Shown here piece after piece: positions 35,883 through 46,061 of a stretch of 64,000 bases of DNA. Position numbers and translations under genes: made by a program. The DNA comes from Clostridia bacterium. Its GTDB lineage: Bacteria; Bacillota; Clostridia; Christensenellales; Borkfalkiaceae. Position 1 is the stretch's first letter; each line of letters starts with the position of its first letter. A model generated the notes under the pieces. That model saw only the letters and a program-made list of their open reading frames with translations, ran no database searches and was not told where the DNA came from. The stretch is taken from positions 124,001 through 188,000 of the forward strand of contig JAFVUV010000006.1 of the NCBI GenBank assembly GCA_017502525.1. Reading direction: 5' to 3'.

Positions 35883-36392
35883 ATGGAACAAACCTTAAAA
35901 ATCGGCGTTATCGTTAAACCGCAAGGTATTCGCGGAGAAGTTAAAGTTCAACCTTTAACCGACGATATAAACCGTTTTAGAAAACTTAAAGAAGTAATTA
36001 TAGACGATAAAACGTACCGAGTTACCAACGCCGTTATCGGTGGGGGCACGGTCTTTTTGTCGTTATCGGGCGTGTTAGACCGCAATACTGCAGAAACTTT
36101 CCGCGGTAAATTTTTGCGTGTAACTAGAGAAAACGCCGTAGAACTTGAAGAAGGCAGATATTTTATAGTTGACGTGGTTGGTTGTACGCTTATCAATTCG
36201 GAAAATGAAAAGATAGGCGAAATTGTCGACGTTTTTTCGGCGCGTACGGACGTGTTTACGGTTAAGTGCGTGGACGGAAGAATTATGCGTTTTCCCTTTT
36301 TGAAAGACACGGTAATCAAAGTTGACGTTAACGATAAAATTATTATAGCCGACAAAAAAAGACTTGCGGAGGTTTCTTGTTATGAAGATTGA
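35883..36392 (+). CDS. rimM: 16S rRNA processing protein RimM
   Basis: 169 residues. N-terminal RimM domain (IGVIVKPQGIRGEVKVQPLTD) and C-terminal PRC barrel (YFIVDVVGCTLINSENEKIG). Assists 30S head maturation through S19. Overlaps trmD by 11 bases. Confidence 0.95.
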   Translation: MEQTLKIGVIVKPQGIRGEVKVQPLTDDINRFRKLKEVIIDDKTYRVTNAVIGGGTVFLSLSGVLDRNTAETFRGKFLRVTRENAVELEEGRYFIVDVVGCTLINSENEKIGEIVDVFSARTDVFTVKCVDGRIMRFPFLKDTVIKVDVNDKIIIADKKRLAEVSCYED

Positions 36393-37053
36393 CATTTTAA
36401 CTCTTTTCCCAGAAATGTTTACTCCGCTTAAAACGAGCATTATAGGTAGGGCGGTAAATAGTGGAAAGTTAGAAATTAACGTTCACGATATCCGTGACTA
36501 TACGCTTGACAAACATAGAAAATGTGACGACGCTCCTTTCGGTGGTGGTGCGGGTATGGTAATGATGCCACAACCTATTGCAAGTGCGATTGAAGCTATC
36601 GACCCCGAGCATAAAGCAAAAAGAATTTTTCTTTCGCCAAGGGGTAGGGTGTTTAAGCAAAGCGTCGTATTAGAATATAGTAGAGAGCAAAGGTTATTGC
36701 TTTTATGCGGTCATTACGAAGGCGTTGACCAAAGAGTTTTGGACCTTTTTATAGACGAAGAATTATCTATCGGTGATTTCGTATTAACGGGTGGTGAAAT
36801 ACCTGCTATGGCGGTGGTAGACGCGGTTGCGCGTTACGTTGACGGAGTTATAAACGGTGAGTCACTCAGCCAAGAAAGTTTTTCTAACGGACTATTAGAA
36901 TATCCGCAATATACCCGTCCACAAGAATTTATGGGTTTAAAAGTTCCAGAAGTTTTAACTAGTGGCGACCACGGTAAAGTGGATAAATGGCGTGCGCAAA
37001 AATCGCGCGAAATTACCTTAAAAAACCGTCCTGATTTATTAAAGGGGGAATAA
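36382..37053 (+). CDS. trmD: tRNA (guanine37-N1)-methyltransferase
   Basis: 223 residues from the ATG at 36382 (GGAGG upstream), where the conserved MKIDILTLFPEMF begins. FGGGAGMVMMPQP and the SAM-binding trefoil knot LCGHYEGVDQRV and EELSIGDFVLTGGE are intact. Methylates G37 of tRNAs to prevent frameshifting. Confidence 0.96.
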   Translation: MKIDILTLFPEMFTPLKTSIIGRAVNSGKLEINVHDIRDYTLDKHRKCDDAPFGGGAGMVMMPQPIASAIEAIDPEHKAKRIFLSPRGRVFKQSVVLEYSREQRLLLLCGHYEGVDQRVLDLFIDEELSIGDFVLTGGEIPAMAVVDAVARYVDGVINGESLSQESFSNGLLEYPQYTRPQEFMGLKVPEVLTSGDHGKVDKWRAQKSREITLKNRPDLLKGE

Positions 37054-37056
37054 AAT

Positions 37057-37890
37057 ATGCAACATTTACAATGGTTCCCCGGTCATATGACGGCGGCAAT
37101 GCGCATGATGGAAGAAAACCTTAAAGCCGTTGACGGCGTTATGGTGGTACTTGATGCGCGCGCGCCTAGAGCGTCGTTAAACAACAAACTAAACAAACTT
37201 TTTGATAACAAAAAAGTTTTATACGTGTTAAATAAAACTGATTTAGTAGATAGTTCTGACGTAAAAAGAACGGTTGCTGAATTTACTAAAGACGGAAAAG
37301 AAACGGTTGCCGTAAGCGCAATGGATAAGCGCGCGGTAGACTTGCTTTATAGTAGAATTTTTTCATTGCTTAAAGATAAGCTTGAAAGAAACAAACTTAA
37401 AGGCGTGTTTAAGCCTATAAGAATAATGGTTGCAGGCATCCCGAACACGGGAAAATCAACTATAATAAACGCGCTTTGTGGAGGCAAAAAGGCTGTTACG
37501 GGTAATAAAGCGGGCGTAACTAAAGGAAAACAATGGGTGAGATTAAGAGAGTTAGAACTTCTTGACACGCCCGGTACAATGCCACCCGCGTTCGATAATC
37601 AAACTTTAGCAAAACACTTAGCGTATATCGGCAGTATGAACGACGCAAATATTGATTTTAACGACCTTGCTTATGAACTTTTAGCCGAACTTAAAGTAAA
37701 ATATCCTGAACTTTTGAAACAAAAGTATGATGTTGAGAATTTAGACGTTGAAACGCTTGAACTTTTCAATGCAATATGCGTGCGTCGTGGCTTTTTAAGA
37801 CGTGGAGGCGATTTTGATTACGAAAGATGCGCAACTGCGATTATCGACGACTTTAGAAAAGGTAGAATAGGAAAAATTATTTTAGATTAA
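37057..37890 (+). CDS. rbgA: Ribosome biogenesis GTPase RbgA (YlqF)
   Basis: 277 residues. Circularly permuted GTPase: NKTDLV (G4) precedes GIPNTGKSTIIN (G1) and LLDTPGT (G3). N-terminal WFPGHMTAAMR is typical. Needed for late 50S assembly. Three bases after trmD. Confidence 0.95.
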   Translation: MQHLQWFPGHMTAAMRMMEENLKAVDGVMVVLDARAPRASLNNKLNKLFDNKKVLYVLNKTDLVDSSDVKRTVAEFTKDGKETVAVSAMDKRAVDLLYSRIFSLLKDKLERNKLKGVFKPIRIMVAGIPNTGKSTIINALCGGKKAVTGNKAGVTKGKQWVRLRELELLDTPGTMPPAFDNQTLAKHLAYIGSMNDANIDFNDLAYELLAELKVKYPELLKQKYDVENLDVETLELFNAICVRRGFLRRGGDFDYERCATAIIDDFRKGRIGKIILD

Positions 37891-37897
37891 TAAAACT

Positions 37898-38506
37898 ATG
37901 GATAAACTTTTTTACGAAAGAAAACATATTGAATTGGGCGCACAATTTGTGGCGGGTGTTGACGAAGTGGGTAGAGGTCCACTCGCAGGGCCCGTGGTTT
38001 GTTGCGCTATTATAATGCCGACCGACCAAATTATTGAAGGCGTTGACGACAGTAAAAAACTTTCGGAAAAAAAGCGAGAGACACTTGCTGAAATCATAAA
38101 AGAACGCGCAATTTCTTATTGTATTTATGAAGTTAGTCAAGAAGAAATAGACGAGATAAATATATTATCGGCAGTAAAAAAATGTATGGTAAAAGCAGTT
38201 GAAGGACTTAGTGTAAAGCCGGATATAACGCTCGTAGACGGGGTGGACACGCATTTGCCAATAAATGCGGAATACGTGATTAAAGGCGATGCGAATAGTT
38301 ACACGATAGGTTGCGCGTCAATAGTCGCTAAAGTTTACAGGGATAGGCTTATGAGTGAATACGCAAAAGAATTCCCTGAATACGGTTTTGAAAAGCATAA
38401 GGGGTACGGGACGAAAACCCATATAGAAAAAATCAAGGAGATAGGACCTTGCAAATTGCACAGAAAAACTTTTATAAAAAACTTCTGGGTAGAGCCGGCG
38501 AATTAA
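37898..38506 (+). CDS. rnhB: Ribonuclease HII
   Basis: 202 residues with the catalytic start GVDEVGRGPLAGPVV, DDSKKLSEKKRE, and acidic residues in TLVDGVD and ASIVAKVYRD. Removes ribonucleotides from DNA:RNA hybrids. Seven bases after rbgA; overlaps the next gene by 58 bases. Confidence 0.95.
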   Translation: MDKLFYERKHIELGAQFVAGVDEVGRGPLAGPVVCCAIIMPTDQIIEGVDDSKKLSEKKRETLAEIIKERAISYCIYEVSQEEIDEINILSAVKKCMVKAVEGLSVKPDITLVDGVDTHLPINAEYVIKGDANSYTIGCASIVAKVYRDRLMSEYAKEFPEYGFEKHKGYGTKTHIEKIKEIGPCKLHRKTFIKNFWVEPAN

Positions 38507-38814
38507 AAGCGGCGGAATTTTTGAAAAAGAAAGGATACAAAATTTTACAAACCAACTATAAAACGCACGTTGGAGAGATAGATATAATCGCTTTAGACCA
38601 ATCGGAAGTAGTGTTTATTGAAGTAAAAACAAGGTCAAATGAAGACTTTGGACTTCCAAGTGAAGCGGTAAACGTAAAAAAAATAGAAAAATATTACAAA
38701 GTAGCAACCGAATTTTTGTTAAGGGCAAAGAAAAACGATAGCCCTTGTAGGTTTGACGTAATAGAAATAGAAAATGGTCAAATAAATCATATTATTAACG
38801 CATTTAGTATGTAA
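38449..38814 (+). CDS. YraN family endonuclease-like protein (UPF0102)
   Basis: 121 residues from a TTG with AAGGAG 9 bases upstream, inside the rnhB 3' end. Motifs GRAGELKAAEFLKKKGYKIL, GEIDIIALD and VFIEVKTRS reproduce the restriction-endonuclease-like core (E-x-D, E-x-K). It commonly adjoins rnhB. Biochemical role unsettled. Confidence 0.9.
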   Translation: MQIAQKNFYKKLLGRAGELKAAEFLKKKGYKILQTNYKTHVGEIDIIALDQSEVVFIEVKTRSNEDFGLPSEAVNVKKIEKYYKVATEFLLRAKKNDSPCRFDVIEIENGQINHIINAFSM

Positions 38815-38930
38815 AAACGCTTGCGTTAAATGAAAAAATATGATATTATAATAGACGCTTTGGGTGTTCCTCTTGCATAAACGATATCAAAGATGACAAT
38901 GAACGCTTTAATAAATCGGAGGTAAAAGCA

Positions 38931-39278
38931 ATGAGCAGTATTATTGATGCTATCAATCAGGAAAACGTAAAAACCAGTATTCCCGAATTCGCGGTTGGTG
39001 ATACCGTTAAGGTAATGATTAAAGTTATCGAAGGCGACAGAGAAAGATTACAAGCTTTCGAAGGAATCGTTATCGCACGTAAACACGGTGGAATTAGTGA
39101 AACCTTTACCGTAAGAAGAATTTCTTTCGGCGTAGGCGTTGAAAAGACTTTCCCAATCCACTCACCAAAGGTTGCAGATATCCAAGTTGTAAGACACGGC
39201 AAAGTTCGTCGTGCTAAACTTTACTATCTACGCGCAAGAACGGGCAAAGCTGCAAGACTTAAAGAAATTAAGAAATAG
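38931..39278 (+). CDS. rplS: 50S ribosomal protein L19
   Basis: 115 residues; [21 protein letters not shown] and [14 protein letters not shown] are diagnostic. CGGAGG upstream. In many Bacillota rplS follows trmD directly; here three or four genes intervene, and a 116-base leader with a TATTATAAT suggests its own promoter, possibly with autoregulation by a leader RNA. Confidence 0.96.
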   Translation: MSSIIDAINQENVKTSIPEFAVGDTVKVMIKVIEGDRERLQAFEGIVIARKHGGISETFTVRRISFGVGVEKTFPIHSPKVADIQVVRHGKVRRAKLYYLRARTGKAARLKEIKK

Positions 39279-39291
39279 TTTTAGCGATTAC

Positions 39292-39328
39292 AAAGGACTT
39301 ACCTATTTTAAGGTAAGTCCTTTTTTTT
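39292..39328 (+). terminator. Terminator after rplS
   Basis: A 13-bp perfect stem (39292-39304 with 39311-39323) is followed by a T run to 39328. It ends the ffh-rplS region. Confidence 0.93.
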
Positions 39329-39340
39329 CCTTATAAACAA

Positions 39341-39369
39341 TTTACTTTTTTATTAAAATATTATATAAT
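39341..39369 (+). promoter_or_regulatory. Promoter of the comM-dprA-topA run
   Basis: TTTACT (39341-39346) and TATAAT (39364-39369), 17-base spacer. The leader to comM is about 70 nt. No further terminator is seen until 52906. Confidence 0.65.
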
Positions 39370-39447
39370 ACAAAATAGTATACTCTATACATTATATATA
39401 GGGTAGCGTTTTTTAATTGATTTTACGTTTTAAAAGGTGAATGATAA

Positions 39448-40959
39448 ATGATTGCAAAAGTTTTAACTTATACACTCATAGGACTTAAAGGAGTGCCCGT
39501 TAGTGTAGAAGTGGACGTTAATAACGGATTACCTGCTTTTGAAGTAGTCGGTCTTGCAGATACTGCCGTTAAAGAATCAAAAGAGCGTGTGCGCACAGCA
39601 ATTAAAAATAGCGGAAGACAAGTTCCCACCCGTAGAGTTACTATAAACCTTGCTCCCGCAGATATTAAAAAGGAAGGTTCTTCTTTAGATTTAGCGTTAG
39701 CAGTCGGCGTGTTAAAATCTAGTGGTCAACTTATTGCCGATACGGACAGAGTAGTGTTTTTAGGCGAACTATCTTTAGACGGAAGTTTGCGCCGAATAAA
39801 CGGTGTTCTTCCCACACTTATATCAGCAACTGAAGAAGGGTATAAAAAGTTTATAATTCCTAAAGACAATGAAAAGGAAGCGTCTTTCGTTGATGGAATA
39901 GAAGTTTTATCTGCAAAAAGTTTAACAGAAGTTGTTGACCATTTTTCAGGTCTTAATCCTTTGACACCAATAGAAAAACACGATTACAAATCAAAAAGCG
40001 CGAAAAATTTATACGATACCGACCTTTCGTTAGTCAAAGGTCAAACGGTTGCAAAGCGCGCGTTAGAAGTAGCCGTTTCAGGCGGACACAATTTATTGTT
40101 CGTGGGTGCACCGGGAACGGGAAAAACTATGCTCGCAAAGTGTATTCCGACCATAATGCCCGATATGACCTTTCAAGAAGCGCTTGAAACAACAAAAATT
40201 CACTCTGTTGCAGGTATGCTTAAAGATTCGGACGGAATAGTTTTCTCTAGACCGTTTAGAAGTCCGCACCACACGGCAACGACGGTTTCAATGACGGGAG
40301 GAAGTGCATCGCTTAGACCAGGAGAAATAAGCCTTGCACACAACGGTGTGTTGTTCCTTGATGAAATGCCTGAGTATTCGCGTGCGACTTTAGAATCGCT
40401 CCGTCAGCCTTTAGAAGACGGGGATATAACTGTTTCAAGAGCGAGTGGTAGCGTAGATTATCCCGCAAATTTCATCTTGTGTGGAAGTATGAACCCGTGT
40501 CCGTGTGGAAATTATGGTAGTAGTGATAGGGAGTGTACTTGTACGCCTGCGCAAATTAGTAAATATAAAGCAAAAATTTCAGGTCCGCTACTTGATAGAA
40601 TTGATATTCAAGTAGAAGTTGATAGCGTAAAATATACGGAATTATCAGGCCAAACGCTAGGTGAGACTTCAGAGCAAGTTAGACAACGAGTAAATCGCAC
40701 CAGATTAATACAAAAAGAACGCTTTAAAAACGACGGCATAACGACTAACGCAGATATGGGTGAAAAACACATTAAAAAATATTGTAAACTTTCTAACGAG
40801 TGTGAGCGAATACTCAAAAGCACATATGAGAGTTTGCACTTATCACCGCGTGCGCGTAGCAGGATAATAAAGGTGGCAAGAACTATTGCGGATATGGATT
40901 TATACGACGATATTCGCCCTGAACACATATTAGAAGCGGTAAGTTACCGACACAGTTAA
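39448..40959 (+). CDS. comM: YifB/ComM family Mg-chelatase-like AAA+ ATPase
   Basis: 503 residues: Lon-protease-like N-terminal domain (~20-165), AAA+ domain with GAPGTGKTMLAK and VLFLDEMPEY, C-terminal Mg-chelatase domain with CPCGNYG and ECTCTP cysteines. ComM in other bacteria is a helicase for branch migration during natural transformation. Adjacent dprA supports a DNA-uptake or recombination role. Confidence 0.92.
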   Translation: MIAKVLTYTLIGLKGVPVSVEVDVNNGLPAFEVVGLADTAVKESKERVRTAIKNSGRQVPTRRVTINLAPADIKKEGSSLDLALAVGVLKSSGQLIADTDRVVFLGELSLDGSLRRINGVLPTLISATEEGYKKFIIPKDNEKEASFVDGIEVLSAKSLTEVVDHFSGLNPLTPIEKHDYKSKSAKNLYDTDLSLVKGQTVAKRALEVAVSGGHNLLFVGAPGTGKTMLAKCIPTIMPDMTFQEALETTKIHSVAGMLKDSDGIVFSRPFRSPHHTATTVSMTGGSASLRPGEISLAHNGVLFLDEMPEYSRATLESLRQPLEDGDITVSRASGSVDYPANFILCGSMNPCPCGNYGSSDRECTCTPAQISKYKAKISGPLLDRIDIQVEVDSVKYTELSGQTLGETSEQVRQRVNRTRLIQKERFKNDGITTNADMGEKHIKKYCKLSNECERILKSTYESLHLSPRARSRIIKVARTIADMDLYDDIRPEHILEAVSYRHS

Positions 40960-40961
40960 AA

Positions 40962-42059
40962 ATGTACGATTATACAAAAGAACAGTTGTGTATTATATGG
41001 CTAGACAGTTTTTTAGGGCTAGAATATAAACACAAGGCACAAATTTTAGAAGGCGTAAATAATACTTCGTCAATAACTGCGTTTTTAGAACAGTCTAAAG
41101 ATTATTTAATAAACGCGTTAGGAGAGAATGTTTATTCTACCTTAAAATCTTCAGCAAATAGAGAGTATTTAGAGTTTATCTTAAATATTTATAAAAAGAA
41201 AGGTATAACGGCAATAACTTTTCGTAACGAAAATTATCCTAAAACTTTTAAGAATATAAATTGTCCACCGATAGTAATTTATTGTAAAGGAGATACGTCT
41301 TTACTTAACGCTAAAAATCTTTTCGGCGTAGTGGGTAGCAGAAAATCTCTAAATTCTTCACTTGCATTAACGGAAAGATACGTAAAAGAACTTATAAAAG
41401 CTGATTTTATTCCAGTAACGGGCATAGCCGAAGGTGTTGATGCGAAAGTGTTAACAACCGCAATAGAAGAAAAAAGCAAAGCAATATCGGTAATTGCCGG
41501 CGGATTAGACAATCTTTATCCAAAACAGCACTTTGATTTAGTAGAAAAAGTTAGTGAAAAAGGTTTGGTTGTCAGCGAATATCCACCGCAAGTAGAACCG
41601 CGTCCGTTTATGTTTCCCGTTCGTAATAGACTGATATCAGCCCTTTCAATAGGAGTGTTAATAGTTAGCGGGGGTATGAAAAGCGGAACTTTATATACCG
41701 CCGAATACGCTGAAGAATACGGCAAAGATTTATTTGTCGTGCCATATAGTGCAGGAGTTATTAGTGGTGCGGGTTGTAACGACTTGATTAAACGCGGTGC
41801 AATGCTTACCGACACTCCCGAAGATATTTTAAGTTTTTACGGAGTGGAAAGTTCGAGCGAAGAGTTAAATCTTTCTGTAGAAGAAAAAGAGATAGTTAAC
41901 GTACTTTTTAGCGGAGAGAAACATATAGAAAAAATAAGTAGCGCGTTAAACAAGCGCGTATTTGAAATAATGCCAACGCTATCAGTTTTAGAAATAAAAA
42001 AGGTAGTTGTGAAAAACGGCAACACTTACGGTCTCACGAGAAACGACTTGGAGGATTAA
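40962..42059 (+). CDS. dprA: DNA processing protein DprA
   Basis: 365 residues. Rossmann core from FGVVGSRKSLN, then GIAEGVDAKV, AVIAGGLDNLYP-like AISVIAGG and VSGGMKSGTLYTAEYA, and a C-terminal winged-helix region. Loads RecA on incoming single strands. Two bases after comM; stop abuts topA. Confidence 0.95.
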   Translation: MYDYTKEQLCIIWLDSFLGLEYKHKAQILEGVNNTSSITAFLEQSKDYLINALGENVYSTLKSSANREYLEFILNIYKKKGITAITFRNENYPKTFKNINCPPIVIYCKGDTSLLNAKNLFGVVGSRKSLNSSLALTERYVKELIKADFIPVTGIAEGVDAKVLTTAIEEKSKAISVIAGGLDNLYPKQHFDLVEKVSEKGLVVSEYPPQVEPRPFMFPVRNRLISALSIGVLIVSGGMKSGTLYTAEYAEEYGKDLFVVPYSAGVISGAGCNDLIKRGAMLTDTPEDILSFYGVESSSEELNLSVEEKEIVNVLFSGEKHIEKISSALNKRVFEIMPTLSVLEIKKVVVKNGNTYGLTRNDLED

Positions 42060-44213
42060 ATGCAATTAATAATAGTTGAATCACCACATAAGGCAAAGAC
42101 CATAGAAAAATTTTTGAAAGGCGATTATAAAGTAGATGCAAGCAAAGGGCATATTAGAGATTTACCCGTAAATTATATGGGCGTTTCTATTGCCAATAAT
42201 TTTGAACCGCATTACGTTATCGCCCCCGAAAAGAAACAAGATATAAAAAGACTTGAAACGTCGGCAAAAAAAGCCGATAAAGTATATCTTGCAACCGACC
42301 CGGATAGAGAAGGGGAAGCAATTTCTTGGCACTTAGCCGAAGTTTTAGGACTTGACACTAATGAACTTAACAGAATAGAGTTTAACGAAATTTCTGAAAA
42401 GGCAGTAAAAAAAGCGCTTGAAAATCCTAGAAAAATAGATATGAACTTGGTTGACGCGCAACAAGCAAGGCGCGTTTTAGATAGAATAGTGGGTTATTCT
42501 ATATCACCCGTTGCTAGTTCAATACTTAACGACAGTCTATCTGCAGGTAGAGTTCAATCGGTTGCGCTTAAAATGGTTGTTGACCGTGAGCGTGAAATTA
42601 CGGCGTTTAAGCCACAAGAATATTGGAATTTAAAAGCCGACGTTCAGCCTAACGGGAAAAGCAATTTTAAAGTGCTTTTGACCGAGAAGAACTCTAAAAA
42701 ATATAAACCGTCGTCAGAGCACGAGGCAAACGAAGTTGAAGAATATTTAAAGTATACACCCTTTACCGTTGGTGCGGTAAAGCGCGCAGTAATGAAATCA
42801 CACGCGCCAGCACCGTACATTACTAGTACCTTGCAACAGGACGGTTCTATTAGGCTTAACTTAACTGCGCCACAAGTAATGCAAGTCGCACAAAGACTTT
42901 ACGAAGGCGTTGAAACCCCGCGTGGACATATCGCGCTTATAACCTATATGAGAACCGACTCTGTAAGAGTTTCTTCTGAAGCGCAGAAAAGCGCGTTAGA
43001 TTATATCGCGTCAAATTACGGCAGTGAGTATTTACCGTCAAAACCCAACGTGTATCGTTCTAAAAAGGACGCTCAAGACGCGCACGAAGCAATCAGGCCG
43101 ATTGATATTCGTCGTACACCTGAAAGCGTTAAGGACATTTTAGATAAAAATCAATTTAGATTATATAAACTCATTTACGATCGTTTTATCGCGTCGCAAA
43201 TGGCAGAAGCAAAATACGACAGCGTAGCGGTTGAAGTTAATTGCGGTGAATACACCTTAAAAACTAGCGGAAAGACTTTAATATTTAAAGGTTATACAAT
43301 AGTTTACGACGACACTAAAAAGGAAGAAGACGAAGATAGCGGAAACGTACTTTTACCTGCACTTAGTGAAGGCGAAACGTTAAAGTTGAATTTAATTAAG
43401 AAAGAGCAAAAATTCACAAAACCGCCCGTTCGTTACACAGAAGCAACGCTCATTAAGAGTATGGAAGACAAGGGAATAGGCAGACCGTCGACGTACGCTA
43501 CAATAATGGCAAAACTTTCGGATAAAAAGCGCGAATACGTAAGAAAGGATAAAAAATATTTATATCCTAATCCGATAAGTTACGATTTAATAGACTTTTT
43601 GGTTAAAAACTTTCCCGACATTATGGACATATCGTTTACCGCTAAAATGGAAGATGATTTAGATGATATCGGTGAGGGTGGCAAAGATTGGCGCAAACTT
43701 ATAAAAGCTTTCTATACGCCGTTTGAAGAACAATTAAGAACTTCAAAGATTTCCGAAGAAGTTTGTGAAAAGTGCGGTGCTAAAATGATAATCAACAGCG
43801 GAAGGTACGGCAACTATTACGCTTGTTCAAACTATCCTAACTGTCAAAATATTAAACCTGTAAATGAAAAAACGGTAATCCCGACTGATAAGATTTGTAC
43901 AAAGTGCGGTGGTATAATGGTAGAAAGAGAAGGCAAGTTTGGTAAATTCCTTGCTTGTTCAAACTATCCTAGATGTAAAAACACCGTAAGTATGACCGAA
44001 AGCGTTGGGGTTTGTCCCGAATGTGGAAAACCCACTAGAAAAATGATTAGCCGTGGTGGAAAAACATTCTACGGTTGTTCAAACTATCCTAACTGTAAAT
44101 TTATGAGTTGGGATATGCCAACGGGAGAAAAATGTCCTGAATGCGGTGCGTATTTAATAAACGACCAAGGCACTATAAAGTGTTCGGGCAAAAATTGTAA
44201 ATTCGTAAAATAA
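42060..44213 (+). CDS. topA: DNA topoisomerase I
   Basis: 717 residues, type IA. Toprim domain starting IVESPHKAKTIEKFL with DPDREGEAISWHL, active Tyr in ITYMRTDSVR, and four C-terminal four-cysteine zinc ribbons (starting CEKCG, CTKCG, CPECG and CPECG). Relaxes negative supercoils. Complete. Confidence 0.97.
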   Translation: MQLIIVESPHKAKTIEKFLKGDYKVDASKGHIRDLPVNYMGVSIANNFEPHYVIAPEKKQDIKRLETSAKKADKVYLATDPDREGEAISWHLAEVLGLDTNELNRIEFNEISEKAVKKALENPRKIDMNLVDAQQARRVLDRIVGYSISPVASSILNDSLSAGRVQSVALKMVVDREREITAFKPQEYWNLKADVQPNGKSNFKVLLTEKNSKKYKPSSEHEANEVEEYLKYTPFTVGAVKRAVMKSHAPAPYITSTLQQDGSIRLNLTAPQVMQVAQRLYEGVETPRGHIALITYMRTDSVRVSSEAQKSALDYIASNYGSEYLPSKPNVYRSKKDAQDAHEAIRPIDIRRTPESVKDILDKNQFRLYKLIYDRFIASQMAEAKYDSVAVEVNCGEYTLKTSGKTLIFKGYTIVYDDTKKEEDEDSGNVLLPALSEGETLKLNLIKKEQKFTKPPVRYTEATLIKSMEDKGIGRPSTYATIMAKLSDKKREYVRKDKKYLYPNPISYDLIDFLVKNFPDIMDISFTAKMEDDLDDIGEGGKDWRKLIKAFYTPFEEQLRTSKISEEVCEKCGAKMIINSGRYGNYYACSNYPNCQNIKPVNEKTVIPTDKICTKCGGIMVEREGKFGKFLACSNYPRCKNTVSMTESVGVCPECGKPTRKMISRGGKTFYGCSNYPNCKFMSWDMPTGEKCPECGAYLINDQGTIKCSGKNCKFVK

Positions 44214-44214
44214 T

Positions 44215-45525
44215 ATGCAAAAAGTAAAAGTTATAGGCGGCGGACTTGCCGGTGCTGAAGCGGCTTACGCTTTGGCAAAACGTGGCATAAAGGTTGAGTT
44301 ATACGATATAAAACCCATTAAGTTTACGCCCGCACACCACAGTGAAAATTACGCGGAGTTAGTATGCTCTAACTCATTAAAGAGCAACGATATATACGGC
44401 AACGCTGCTGGTCTTTTGAAAGAAGAGATGCGCCTTTTAGATTCGCTAATCATTGAGGCGGCGGATAAAAACAGAGTTCCCGCAGGCAATGCGCTTGCCG
44501 TCGATAGAGAAAAGTTTTCAGAGTATATTACTAAAAAACTTCGTGAACAAGAAAATATTACGCTTATTCAAGGTGAAGTAGAAGAAATTAACGTCGACGA
44601 ATATACTATTGTCGCTAGTGGACCGCTAACGACGGACAAACTATCGGAAAATATTCGTTCAATGGTCGGTGGTGGACTGTATTTTTACGACGCATCCGCA
44701 CCGATAATCGACTTTGAAAGCATTGATATGGAGCACGCTTTCTTTGGCGATAGATACGATAAAGGAAACGGCGACCATATCAACTGTCCTATGACTAAAG
44801 ACGAATACGAAGAGTTTATGAGTGCGTTAATTACGGCACAACGCGCGGAACTTCACGGATTTGAAAATACCTCGGTATTCGAGGGGTGTATGCCTGTTGA
44901 AGTAATGGCGTCAAGGGGAAAGGACACTTTGCGTTTCGGACCTTTAAAACCTGTGGGCTTAACCGACCCCAAAACGGGTAGATGGGCGTATGCGTGCTTA
45001 CAACTTAGAAAAGAAGATGAAAACGGAACTATGTACAATATGGTGGGTTTTCAAACCAATTTACTTTGGGGTGAGCAAAAGAAAGTATTTTCAATAATAC
45101 CTGCGCTAAAGAACGCTGAATATTTACGCTATGGCGTTATGCATAGAAACACTTTCATTAATTCACCTAAAGTATTAACCCCCTGTTACTCGTTGAAAGA
45201 TAACGACAAGATATATTTTGCAGGGCAAATCACCGGGGTTGAAGGGTACGTTGAAAGTGCGGCAAGCGGACTTATGTCTGCAATTTACTTAAGCAGAAAA
45301 TTACAAGATAAAAAGAGCGTAACCATTTCGGATAACACCGTTTTGGGCGCTTTGGCAAAATACGTTACTACTGAAAACCCATCTTTTCAGCCTATGAACG
45401 CAAACTTTGGTATACTCCCACCGTTAAATAGGATTATAAGGGATAAAACTGAAAGGAAAAAAGCACAGGCAGAAAGAAGTTTGTCGGAAGTAAGAGAGTT
45501 TATAAAGGAGATTAATAATGATTGA
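44215..45525 (+). CDS. trmFO: Folate/FAD-dependent tRNA-U54 methyltransferase TrmFO
   Basis: 436 residues. FAD-binding [17 protein letters not shown], the family signature [20 protein letters not shown]-type segment, and C-terminal [18 protein letters not shown]. Makes ribothymidine 54 using methylene-tetrahydrofolate; glyA in the same run supplies that cofactor. Overlaps hslV by eight bases. Confidence 0.96.
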   Translation: MQKVKVIGGGLAGAEAAYALAKRGIKVELYDIKPIKFTPAHHSENYAELVCSNSLKSNDIYGNAAGLLKEEMRLLDSLIIEAADKNRVPAGNALAVDREKFSEYITKKLREQENITLIQGEVEEINVDEYTIVASGPLTTDKLSENIRSMVGGGLYFYDASAPIIDFESIDMEHAFFGDRYDKGNGDHINCPMTKDEYEEFMSALITAQRAELHGFENTSVFEGCMPVEVMASRGKDTLRFGPLKPVGLTDPKTGRWAYACLQLRKEDENGTMYNMVGFQTNLLWGEQKKVFSIIPALKNAEYLRYGVMHRNTFINSPKVLTPCYSLKDNDKIYFAGQITGVEGYVESAASGLMSAIYLSRKLQDKKSVTISDNTVLGALAKYVTTENPSFQPMNANFGILPPLNRIIRDKTERKKAQAERSLSEVREFIKEINND

Positions 45526-46051
45526 ATTTAGAGGAACGACGATATGCGCCGTTAAAAAGGACGGAAAAACAGCGATTGCCGGCGACGGACAAGTAACCCT
45601 TTCTCAGTCGGTAATATTCAAAAATAATGCAGTAAAGGTAAGACGCATATACGATGGAAAAGTAATATTAGGTTTTGCAGGCTCGGTGTCAGACGCGTTC
45701 ACCCTTTCAGAACGCTTTGAAGAAATGCTAAACAAGTATTCTGGCAACTTGATGAGAAGCGCGGTTGAACTTGCAGAACTTTGGAGAAGTGATAAGGCAA
45801 GAAAACTTGAAGCAATGATGATAACGGCGGATAAAGACTGTCTATTAGTCGTATCCGGTACGGGCGAAGTAATCGAACCGGACGGTGGGGTATGTGCAAT
45901 CGGTAGCGGTGGCAATTACGCACTAGCAGCGGCACGCGCACTAAGGCAAGAAACCGATTATTCGGCAGAAGAAATAGTAAAAAAATCTCTCAAGATAGCA
46001 AGTGAAATTTGCGTGTTTACTAACGACAATATAACTTGCGAAGTGTTGTAA
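45518..46051 (+). CDS. hslV: ATP-dependent protease subunit HslV
   Basis: 177 residues. Thr-nucleophile protease of the proteasome fold: FRGTTICAV at the N-terminus supplies the catalytic Thr after processing; [19 protein letters not shown] and [14 protein letters not shown] follow. Partner hslU is next. Confidence 0.95.
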   Translation: MIEFRGTTICAVKKDGKTAIAGDGQVTLSQSVIFKNNAVKVRRIYDGKVILGFAGSVSDAFTLSERFEEMLNKYSGNLMRSAVELAELWRSDKARKLEAMMITADKDCLLVVSGTGEVIEPDGGVCAIGSGGNYALAAARALRQETDYSAEEIVKKSLKIASEICVFTNDNITCEVL

Positions 46052-46061
46052 GGAGAAAATT

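Noticed and set aside
38815-38930. L19 leader RNA before rplS
   Set aside because: The leader position fits, and AACGCTTGCGTT forms a small hairpin, but I could not recognise the conserved structure of the known L19 leader by eye; a covariance search would decide.
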